Shown here in pieces: positions 1 to 6,941 of a stretch of 8,260 bases of DNA. This stretch comes from Hyphomicrobiales bacterium (GTDB taxonomy: Bacteria > Pseudomonadota > Alphaproteobacteria > Rhizobiales > Beijerinckiaceae), in assembly GCA_003567055.1 (NCBI GenBank), contig PXAW01000194.1, positions 1 to 8,260 of the forward strand. Direction: 5' to 3'. The translations under genes were made by a program, and so were the position numbers. Each line of letters starts with the position of its first letter. The first letter of the stretch is position 1. The notes beneath the pieces were generated by a model. That model saw only the letters and a list, made by a program, of their open reading frames with translations. It was not told where the DNA came from and searched no databases.

Positions 1-1232
1 GTCCCGACCCATTCGCGCACGGCGCCCGCCTCGTCGAGGAGCGGTATGGCGCGCGCGAACATCCAGCGATAGCTGCCGTCGCGATGGCGCAGGCGGTATT
101 CGTTGCTGCGCGGGGCAGGACGTCCGGACGTCTGCGCGATGTTCGCGCGGACCTTGTCGCGATCATCGGGATGAACGGCCTCAAGCCAGCCCTCGCCGCG
201 ATAATCCTCCGGGTTCTGGCCGGTCAGTTCGTCCCAGCCGATGCTGTGGTGAATGCTGCCATCCGGTGTCGCGCGCCAGACGATGGCGGCACCGGCCCGG
301 GTGAGGGCCTTGTAGCGCGCCTCGCTCTCGGTGAGCGCCAGCTCGGCGCGTTTGCCGTCATCGATATCGGTGGAACTGCCGAACCAGGCGCGGATCTGCC
401 CGGTCTCGTCACGCTCGGGCAGGGCCCGGCTGAGCACCCAGCGATAACCGCCGTCACGGTGATGGATGCGATGCTCCACGCTGTAGGGCGTGCCCGATGC
501 GAGGCTTTCGCGCCAGGCCGCATCCGTGCGGGCGCGATCCTCGGGATGCAGGGCAGCGCGCCAGGCGGCGCCGGTCATGCTCCCGGAATCGAGGCCGAAG
601 GCCTCGAGAACGCGGCGATTGGCGTAATCCAGCCGGCCCTTCGCATCAGCGGACCAGACCATTTGGGGAATGCGATCGGCGAGATTGCGGAACCGCTCCT
701 CGCGCATCCGCGCCTGTGCATGCTTCAGGCGCAGATCGACGAGGCGCATGACGGATTGGGCAAGGGCGCGCAGGGTCCGCTCCTGCGTCGCCGTCAGACC
801 CTGCGGGCGCGGTTTGTAATCGAGCACGCACAGGGTGCCCAGCGGCAGCCCGGCATCGGTGCGCAACACCGCGCCGGCATAGAAGCGCAGATACGGTTCG
901 CCCAGCACGAAGGGGTTGTCGCGAAACACGGGCGAATCCAGCGTGTCGGGAACGACATACAGACCCGTCTCGAGAATCGCATGGGTGCAGATCGAGACAT
1001 CCCGTGCCATCTCGCGAGTCTCGAGCCCGACCGTGGCCTTGAACCATTGCCGCTCGGCATCGACGAAGTTCACCACGGCGATCGGCGCGGCGCAGATTTC
1101 GGCTGCGAGCCGGGCAATGTCGTCGAATTCCGGCTCGGGCGGGGTATCCAGGATGCCGCATGCATGCAGCACGTGCAGCCGGGCGGATTCCGTCTCGTCG
1201 CAGCAGCCGTTCTTACCCGTTTCGAAATCCAT
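1..1232 (-). CDS. GAF-PAS-PAS sensor protein (C-terminus beyond the window)
   Basis: The minus-strand frame from ATG at 1232 stays open to the left edge (about 410 residues seen). The N-terminus (about residues 8-165) is a GAF domain of the type that opens many bacterial sensors: it has the 'LDTPPEPEFD' opening, then 'ERQWFKATVGL', 'SICTHAIL', and 'RFYAGAVLRT..GLPLGTLCVLD'. Two PAS domains follow (about 178-298 and 300 to the edge), each with a PAS_3-like core and PAC signature ('HRIHHRDGGYRWVLSRA', 'YRLRHRDGSYRWMFARA'). There is no signal peptide or membrane segment, so it should sense a cytoplasmic cue. The output domain is not visible: a histidine kinase or a diguanylate cyclase would both be usual. 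The start is chosen because the GAF homology begins about ten residues in. The Shine-Dalgarno is weak, and an in-frame TTG three codons upstream (1241) is an alternative. It is transcribed divergently from the MetRS-like gene. The long plus-strand frame opposite it is a shadow. Confidence 0.88.
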   Translation of the reverse strand, partial: MDFETGKNGCCDETESARLHVLHACGILDTPPEPEFDDIARLAAEICAAPIAVVNFVDAERQWFKATVGLETREMARDVSICTHAILETGLYVVPDTLDSPVFRDNPFVLGEPYLRFYAGAVLRTDAGLPLGTLCVLDYKPRPQGLTATQERTLRALAQSVMRLVDLRLKHAQARMREERFRNLADRIPQMVWSADAKGRLDYANRRVLEAFGLDSGSMTGAAWRAALHPEDRARTDAAWRESLASGTPYSVEHRIHHRDGGYRWVLSRALPERDETGQIRAWFGSSTDIDDGKRAELALTESEARYKALTRAGAAIVWRATPDGSIHHSIGWDELTGQNPEDYRGEGWLEAVHPDDRDKVRANIAQTSGRPAPRSNEYRLRHRDGSYRWMFARAIPLLDEAGAVREWVG

Positions 1233-1303
1233 GCCTCGCAACCCCGAGGGTAATGATTGAGCATTACGCCCGATTAACGTGTGCCAAAGTCATCAAGAAA
1301 CCG

Positions 1304-1337
1304 TTTATATCCGCCACAGAATGCGCATTCGCGTCAA
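1304..1337 (-). promoter_or_regulatory. Candidate promoter for the sensor gene, containing a 12-bp palindrome
   Basis: Read on the minus strand, TTGACG (1332-1337) resembles a -35 box and TATAAA (1304-1309) a -10 box, each matching five of six sigma-70 consensus bases. The spacer is 22 nt, longer than the usual 16-18, and contains the perfect palindrome GAATGCGCATTC (1319-1330). A dyad inside an over-long spacer recalls MerR-type activated promoters, which usually have 19-20 nt spacers, or simply a repressor site. Transcription would start about 65 nt before the sensor ATG. This is read from the sequence alone. Confidence 0.35.
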
Positions 1338-1496
1338 AAAACGCACTGCATGCCTCAAGAAACGGACCCGGATACGACTGCTTTCCGGGCGTTGCCGCAG
1401 GCCTATTTGCTGATTTCGCCCGCAACGGAACCTGCCGGTACTGCATCAGCGGAACGGTTAGTTTACGACATTCAAGCAGCCTTTGGGTGCCTCCAC

Positions 1497-1538
1497 TTGT
1501 AATATATATCAAAAATTGTATCATGGTCGTGATGACCA
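1497..1538 (+). promoter_or_regulatory. Candidate promoter and operator-like dyad for the MetRS-like/MFS operon
   Basis: On the plus strand TTGTAA (1497-1502) and TATCAT (1519-1524) are spaced by 16 nt in the only strongly AT-rich stretch before the operon. Overlapping the end of the -10 box is an inverted repeat TGGTC-GTGAT-GACCA (1524-1538), and within it ATCA-N6-TGAT (1520-1533), positions where a repressor could act. A start near 1531 would give a leader of about 50 nt. There is no experimental support. Confidence 0.35.
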
Positions 1539-1583
1539 GGTCGAAAATCCGGCTGCTGCGGGTCATGAACGAGGACATTTCTG

Positions 1584-3245
1584 ATGCCCGTCCCATTTCC
1601 GGCGCTCGGTGAGGGTGTCGAAAAAACTGCCGATATCGTCATCTCGCCGGTCAATCTCACGGCCAACGGCCCGGCCCATCTGGGCCATGCCGGCGGCCCG
1701 TTCCTGCGCATGGATGTGCTCGCAAGGGCCTGTCGACGCGCCGGGCATCGGGTGCGGCAGGTGTTGAGCAATGATCATTTCGAAAACCATGTCGTCGTCA
1801 AGGCGCGGGCGCTGGGGCGCGATCCGGCAGCCTTCGCGCGTGAGAACGATCGCCTGATCGCGAAAGGGCTCGCCGCACTCGACATCACCTTCGACATGTT
1901 TCCCGATACCGGCGATCCGGCGGTGCTGGCGCGCTTTTTCGACGTGGCCGGGTCGCTCGCCGCAGCGCTCGATGCCGGCGGCAAGGTCGTGGCACGCCGG
2001 GAAAAGCTGCCGGTCGACGATGCCCCGGTCGCGGATTTCGAAGCGGGCGCTGCGCCGATCGAGGAGCGTTTCTGCATCGGTGGCTGGTTCGCCTGCAACT
2101 GCCCCGCCTGTGGGGCGCCCTCGGGCAGTTTCTTCTGCGAGGCCTGTGGTGCGCATTATTCGCCCGCCGAGGCGCCGCAGCCGCGCTCGCGACGCGGCAA
2201 CATCACCGGTTTCGTCGACAGCACCTGCCTCTATCTCGACCTGAACCCGGTCGACGCGCTTGCCCAGAGCTGGGCGCGAATGCGGATCGAGGCGCCCTTC
2301 CGGGCGGTGGCGCAGCGCTTCCTCGACAATTCCCGGCCCGAGATGCGCCTCACCGTACCGGGCCTGCACGGGCTCGCATGGGATGATCGCCGCTTTTGCG
2401 ACAGGCAGATCCTGTTCAGCTATTCCTCGCTGCTCTATGCCCACCACCTCCTGCTCGGCGCATATCTGGCGGATGCGGGCGGGGGCAACCCGTTCGAGGC
2501 CGGTCATCCCGCCCTGCTCATCGGCGCCACGGCGATCGACAACACCGTGCCCATGCTGGCCGGCGTGACCGGCTGCGCCCTGGCCCAGACGCGCTATCGC
2601 AGCTTCGACCGGATCTATTTCAACCATTTCCTGCATCTCGACGGCGAGAAGTTCTCCACGAGCCGGGGCCACGTGATCTGGTCGCACGATCTCGAAGGCG
2701 TTTGCGGGCTCGATACCGATATCCTGCGCTGGTATCTGTGCAGCATTGCGCCGGAAGAGGCGGCGGGGAATTTCGTGCGCGCGGAATGCGTCGCCTTCCA
2801 TGAGCGCGTGCGTGCGACGCTCGATCACCGGCTGCACGCGCTCGCCGCGATCCTCACGTCAGACGCAGAGGCCGCGCAGGATCCCGATCCCTGTCCCGAT
2901 CCCGGAATCGGGGCGACGATGCGCGATCTCCTGCAAACCCAGCATGATTGCCTCGCCGGCGATGGTCTGCGTCTTCGCCGGTTCGCCGCGACCCTCGATG
3001 CCGCGCTGGCGCTCGGTGAGGCGATCGCGACACCGGCACAGGCGCAGGCCTGGATGCGCGGCTTCGCCATACTCGCAAGCCCCGTCATGCCGCGCCTCGC
3101 GCAGGAGCTTTGGCAGGCGGCCGGTCTGGACGGTGCTCCGCGATGCGCCGATTTCGCCCGCCCGGCAACGCGCGCTGGCTCAGCCCTTCCGCGTCGTGAC
3201 GGCCCGCCCCTGACCCGGGCGGCCCTCGACGCGCTCACGCCATGA
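1584..3245 (+). CDS. Methionyl-tRNA synthetase-like class I ligase (divergent paralogue)
   Basis: This 553-residue protein has the architecture of a bacterial MetRS core. It has a class I Rossmann fold with HLGH at residues 32-35 (HIGH motif), a Cys4 zinc knuckle (C173, C176, C185, C188) followed by the MetRS-like 'GAHYSPAEAPQPRS', a KMSKS-type loop KFSTS at 356-360, and a C-terminal helical region. There is no C-terminal dimerisation (EMAP-like) domain. It is unlikely to be the housekeeping MetRS. Aligned by eye with E. coli MetRS, the amino-group ligand D52 is kept (D64), but methionine-pocket positions differ: L13 becomes N24, Y15 becomes T26, the 'WLDAPIGY' segment becomes 'FSYSSLLY', and 'FIGKDIVYFH' becomes 'LIGATAIDNT'. 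The second KMSKS lysine is Thr359, and the anticodon-reading 'APW' motif is absent. ATG at 1584 has GAGGA (1571-1575) 8 nt upstream. It is followed 17 nt later by an MFS transporter, presumably in one operon. The family assignment is firm. A role as amino acid ligase, unusual aminoacyl-tRNA maker or resistance paralogue is inference. Confidence 0.92.
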   Translation: MPVPFPALGEGVEKTADIVISPVNLTANGPAHLGHAGGPFLRMDVLARACRRAGHRVRQVLSNDHFENHVVVKARALGRDPAAFARENDRLIAKGLAALDITFDMFPDTGDPAVLARFFDVAGSLAAALDAGGKVVARREKLPVDDAPVADFEAGAAPIEERFCIGGWFACNCPACGAPSGSFFCEACGAHYSPAEAPQPRSRRGNITGFVDSTCLYLDLNPVDALAQSWARMRIEAPFRAVAQRFLDNSRPEMRLTVPGLHGLAWDDRRFCDRQILFSYSSLLYAHHLLLGAYLADAGGGNPFEAGHPALLIGATAIDNTVPMLAGVTGCALAQTRYRSFDRIYFNHFLHLDGEKFSTSRGHVIWSHDLEGVCGLDTDILRWYLCSIAPEEAAGNFVRAECVAFHERVRATLDHRLHALAAILTSDAEAAQDPDPCPDPGIGATMRDLLQTQHDCLAGDGLRLRRFAATLDAALALGEAIATPAQAQAWMRGFAILASPVMPRLAQELWQAAGLDGAPRCADFARPATRAGSALPRRDGPPLTRAALDALTP

Positions 3246-3262
3246 CGTAGCCGGAGGCGATC

Positions 3263-4507
3263 ATGAGCATGCCTGAAGACAGCATGCCTGAGGGTGATAC
3301 CCGATCCGCACCGACGCGCATGCCGGGTGCGATGCTGATCGCACTGCTCGTCTCCGGGATCAGCCTCGCTGCCTGCTACGGTGCCACCTTCCTGCTGGCG
3401 GAGCATCTGCGCGTGCAGGGGCGCGACCCCGCGCTGGCGGGGATCGCGGTGACGACGGGAACCGTGTTCACCATCGCCGTCGCCCTCGTCGCCGGGCGGC
3501 TCGCAGCCCGCATCGGCACGATCCGCTGCCTTGCGCTGGCGGGTATGGTCATGGCGCTGGCGATGGTGGCTTTCGCGCTGACCGGGCGGGTGGCGGGCAG
3601 TCATCTCATGGGCGGTGCGCTGATCGGGATCGCCTGGTCGCTGTTCTACATCCTCGCCCCGCTGCCGATCATCGCCCGTGTCGCAGCCGGGGAGCGGATT
3701 CGCGATCTCACCTATCTCTCGGGCGCCCAGATGGCCGGTCTGGGTCTGGCGGCACCATTGGGCGGGGCGCTCGCGGCGCAGGGCTTGCCGCTTGCCCTCA
3801 TCTATTTCGGCTTCGCGCTGCTGGCATCGGGCGCGGCGATCCTGCTGCTGGCGATCGGGGACCGACGCGCCGGCGGGGCCGCTGCCGGGCCTGGCGCGGA
3901 GGATGTCAGCATTCTCGACAGCGCGAGCGTATGCGCGGTACTCGCGACAACGGCCCGGATTCCGATTGTGCTGATCGGTCTCGCTTCCTGCACATTCGCC
4001 GGGCTCGCGACCTTCCAATCGGTCTATGCGGCGGAGCGCGGGCTCGCCTTCGGGCAGTTCTTTCTGGTCTTCACCCTGGTCACCGTCACCCTGCGCTTCG
4101 GTCTCGCGGCGCATCTCACACGCCTGCCGGCAGAGCGGCTCGCGGTGCTGCTGCTCACCCTCGTGGTCGTGGCGCTTGTGCTGTTCTGGGCCGATCGTGG
4201 CAGCGTGCCGGTCTATCTGCTGGCATCGGCCCTGTTCGCGGCCGGCTACGGGCTGAGCTATTCCACGCTCAACGCCCTCGCGGTAAACCGCGCGGAGGCT
4301 GGCGGGGCGGCGCCGGCTGCGGCCTCGCAGGTCTTCACCATCACCTATTTTCTCGGCTTGTTCGGTTTTCCGGCTTTGGGCGGTCTGCTGATCAGCGCGG
4401 GCGGCACCGCTCTGCTCCTGCCTGCCCTTGCGGCGCTGGCGATACTGGCCCTCGCCCTCGCGCTCGGCATGCTGCGCATGACGGCGGTCGCGCGAAAATC
4501 GGTCTGA
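3263..4507 (+). CDS. Major facilitator superfamily transporter
   Basis: This 414-residue, very hydrophobic protein has about twelve predicted membrane helices in two halves, separated by a polar loop near residues 210-235. The loop between helices 2 and 3 reads 'GRLAARIGTIR' (78-88), a motif A of the MFS with the usual Asp replaced by Ala82. It should sit in the inner membrane and move a small molecule, probably by proton exchange. The substrate cannot be read from the sequence. Its overall look is that of drug/metabolite efflux MFS proteins rather than sugar carriers. ATG at 3263 has GGAGG (3253-3257) 5 nt upstream. Met3 (3269) is a possible alternative. The short N-terminal tail contains a tandem five-residue repeat (SMPED/SMPEG). 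The 17-nt gap after the MetRS-like stop suggests co-transcription, so export of that enzyme's product, or of a compound it protects against, is a reasonable guess. Confidence 0.92.
   Translation: MSMPEDSMPEGDTRSAPTRMPGAMLIALLVSGISLAACYGATFLLAEHLRVQGRDPALAGIAVTTGTVFTIAVALVAGRLAARIGTIRCLALAGMVMALAMVAFALTGRVAGSHLMGGALIGIAWSLFYILAPLPIIARVAAGERIRDLTYLSGAQMAGLGLAAPLGGALAAQGLPLALIYFGFALLASGAAILLLAIGDRRAGGAAAGPGAEDVSILDSASVCAVLATTARIPIVLIGLASCTFAGLATFQSVYAAERGLAFGQFFLVFTLVTVTLRFGLAAHLTRLPAERLAVLLLTLVVVALVLFWADRGSVPVYLLASALFAAGYGLSYSTLNALAVNRAEAGGAAPAAASQVFTITYFLGLFGFPALGGLLISAGGTALLLPALAALAILALALALGMLRMTAVARKSV
3266..3291 (+). repeat. Short direct repeat at the MFS start
   Basis: The 11-mer AGCATGCCTGA occurs at 3266-3276 and again, 15 nt on, at 3281-3291. 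It encodes the repeated SMPE in the transporter's N-terminus and places three Met codons (3263, 3269, 3284) in one frame. A 15-bp slippage duplication explains it. Function is not implied. Confidence 0.7.
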
Positions 4508-4530
4508 CACGATAGCGCATGCAAAAGAAA

Positions 4531-4558
4531 GGGGCGCGGTGCCTTCACACCGCGCCCC
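4531..4558 (-). terminator. Intrinsic terminator of the betaine-synthesis gene
   Basis: A perfect 11-bp GC-rich stem (4531-4541 with 4548-4558) encloses a 6-nt loop in the 105-bp gap between two convergent genes. Read on the minus strand, the stem is followed at once by TTTCTTTTGC (4521-4530), the expected U-tract, and it starts 54 nt after the methyltransferase stop codon. On the plus strand no T-tract follows, so for the transporter transcript it would act only as a weak or Rho-assisted end, or as a 3' stabilising hairpin. Confidence 0.88.
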
Positions 4559-4612
4559 GTCATCCGTCATCCTTCGTCCGTCGCGCCCGCGCGAACGAGG
4601 CCGCTATCGGCC

Positions 4613-6295
<1,683 letters not shown>

Positions 6296-6370
6296 ACTCT
6301 ATTCCTCGTTTTGACCACGGCACCGCGCCATGAGCGCGCATGCTGCGTCTGACGAAAAGGCGCGCCACTG

Positions 6371-6420
6371 CTCCCCCTCGAGGGAGGCGACGCGAAATCC
6401 GGATTGCGGGCGGCGCCCGC
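6371..6420 (-). repeat. Cluster of three adjacent perfect palindromes in the methyltransferase leader
   Basis: Within 46 bp lie CCCTCGAGGG (6375-6384), AATCCGGATT (6396-6405) and the inverted repeat GCGGGC-GGC-GCCCGC (6406-6420), all exact. They sit 75-125 bp upstream of the methyltransferase ATG, in what should be its transcribed leader. They could be protein sites or RNA hairpins. Alternatively they are chance palindromes, which are commoner in GC-rich DNA. Confidence 0.55.
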
Positions 6421-6499
6421 ACGAATCGCTGAACCCCCCGCGCTCGCTACCCATATCGGCAATCAGGCGAGCAGCGCCGTGAAGGCGCAAACGGAGGCG

Positions 6500-6519
6500 C
6501 ACTCCCAGAAGAAGGAGTG
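6500..6519. repeat. Inverted repeat CACTCC-N8-GGAGTG
   Basis: A perfect 6-bp inverted repeat with an 8-nt purine-rich centre lies near the likely start of the methyltransferase leader. It resembles an operator half-site pair as much as a hairpin. No family of regulator is recognisable. Confidence 0.45.
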
Positions 6520-6788
6520 AAATCATATCGCGTTGCATAGCACATCCGCGACGTTTGTACCCTACCGACAAAATAATCGAATGCTAGCCTATCAATACAG
6601 GTTTATCTGCGTTACAAAGGACGGCTGATTTCGTCGATCGCGCGCCGCGCGCGAGCTATCGGCCGCAGCGCCCCGGATGCGTGAGATCACTGTGGCGCAA
6701 TGCCTTGGGCGCAGTTCTGCCATTGCGGTGCGCGCGAAATCTGTCACCCGGCCCGGCACCCTTCACCGCGTTCTCGCAGCACTCCACG

Positions 6789-6829
6789 CAAAGGCGTCTG
6801 CGGCTTTACGCCTTTGGCCGTTTCCGGCC
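6789..6829. repeat. Two adjoining hairpins before the aminotransferase promoter
   Basis: CAAAGGCGT (6789-6797) pairs exactly with ACGCCTTTG (6808-6816) around a 10-nt loop. Immediately after, GGCCG-TTTC-CGGCC (6816-6829) forms a second small stem. The second stem overlaps the candidate -35 box at 6814-6819, so a DNA-binding protein here would affect the promoter. No T-tract follows, so it is not a typical terminator. Confidence 0.5.
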
Positions 6830-6842
6830 CGCCTGTTAGACT
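6814..6842 (+). promoter_or_regulatory. Candidate promoter of the aminotransferase gene
   Basis: TTGGCC (6814-6819) and TAGACT (6837-6842) each match four of six sigma-70 consensus bases with an optimal 17-nt spacer, and TG lies just upstream of the -10. Transcription would begin near 6849, about 93 nt before the start codon. Read by eye only. Confidence 0.4.
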
Positions 6843-6941
6843 GCCGGCCAGAATGGGTATCGTCGATGAGCGCATGCAGGGTCATGACCCGCCTGCGCCG
6901 TGCGGCGATGCCGGGGGAGTCCCGAATCCGGAGGACGAGAG

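Larger units (their letters stand above)
1233..1583. other. Divergent intergenic region, no convincing gene
   Basis: These 351 bp separate the divergent sensor and MetRS-like genes and are visibly richer in A and T than the flanking genes. Frames are open on both strands (about 110 residues on minus, 73 on plus ending at the TAA of 1500-1502), but none has a ribosome binding site, recognisable domain or the C/G-biased third positions of the neighbours. The region holds a perfect 12-bp palindrome (1319-1330), a possible minus-strand promoter around it, and a possible plus-strand promoter near 1497-1524. It is best read as a regulatory region. Confidence 0.6.
6296..6941. other. Divergent intergenic region with palindromes, no convincing gene
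   Basis: These 646 bp lie between the divergent methyltransferase and aminotransferase starts. An AT-rich patch at 6551-6625 is the likeliest place for the methyltransferase promoter, but I see no clean -35/-10 pair there. If so, its leader would be about 250 nt. That leader contains several inverted repeats (listed separately). A minus-strand frame from TTG 6571 to TAG 6299 (or from an inner ATG, about 79 residues) ends 3 nt before the methyltransferase start codon. It lacks a ribosome binding site, a recognisable domain and the neighbours' codon bias, so I do not call it. The right third holds a hairpin and a candidate promoter for the aminotransferase. Confidence 0.6.

Noticed and set aside
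84..1253. 389-residue plus-strand open frame
   Set aside because: It lies opposite the GAF-PAS-PAS gene, whose minus-strand translation gives clear domains. The plus frame gives no recognisable protein and arises from GC-biased third positions.
1281..1502. Possible small plus-strand gene (73 residues, or 51 from ATG 1350)
   Set aside because: The second half looks faintly protein-like, but there is no Shine-Dalgarno, no known family, and codon use unlike the neighbours. It ends inside the candidate promoter.
1264..1596. Possible 110-residue minus-strand gene ahead of the sensor
   Set aside because: No ribosome binding site or domain is seen, it would cover both candidate promoters, and its composition is unlike the coding regions here.
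1523..1612. 29-residue frame overlapping the MetRS-like start, as a leader peptide
   Set aside because: It has no Shine-Dalgarno, its ATG lies at the candidate -10 box and so would not be transcribed from that promoter, and there is no run of regulatory codons or attenuator hairpin.
1563..2837. 424-residue minus-strand open frame
   Set aside because: Antisense shadow of the MetRS-like gene. Its translation looks like no family.
1584..3245. Housekeeping methionyl-tRNA synthetase (metG)
   Set aside because: The zinc knuckle and HLGH fit, but pocket residues, the second KMSKS lysine and the anticodon 'APW' motif do not. A divergent paralogue fits better.
1230..3290. Recurring GCATGCCT-like octamers (near 1230, 1347, 3267, 3282) as a dispersed regulatory repeat
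   Set aside because: Two copies are the local duplication in the transporter gene and the others are short matches in unrelated settings, so chance is sufficient.
4531..4558. Terminator of the MFS operon on the plus strand
   Set aside because: No T-tract follows the hairpin on the plus strand, whereas the minus strand has one directly after the stem.
2825..4570. 581-residue minus-strand open frame
   Set aside because: It runs antisense across two well-supported genes. Its Arg/Gln/Glu-rich low-complexity translation is typical of a shadow frame.
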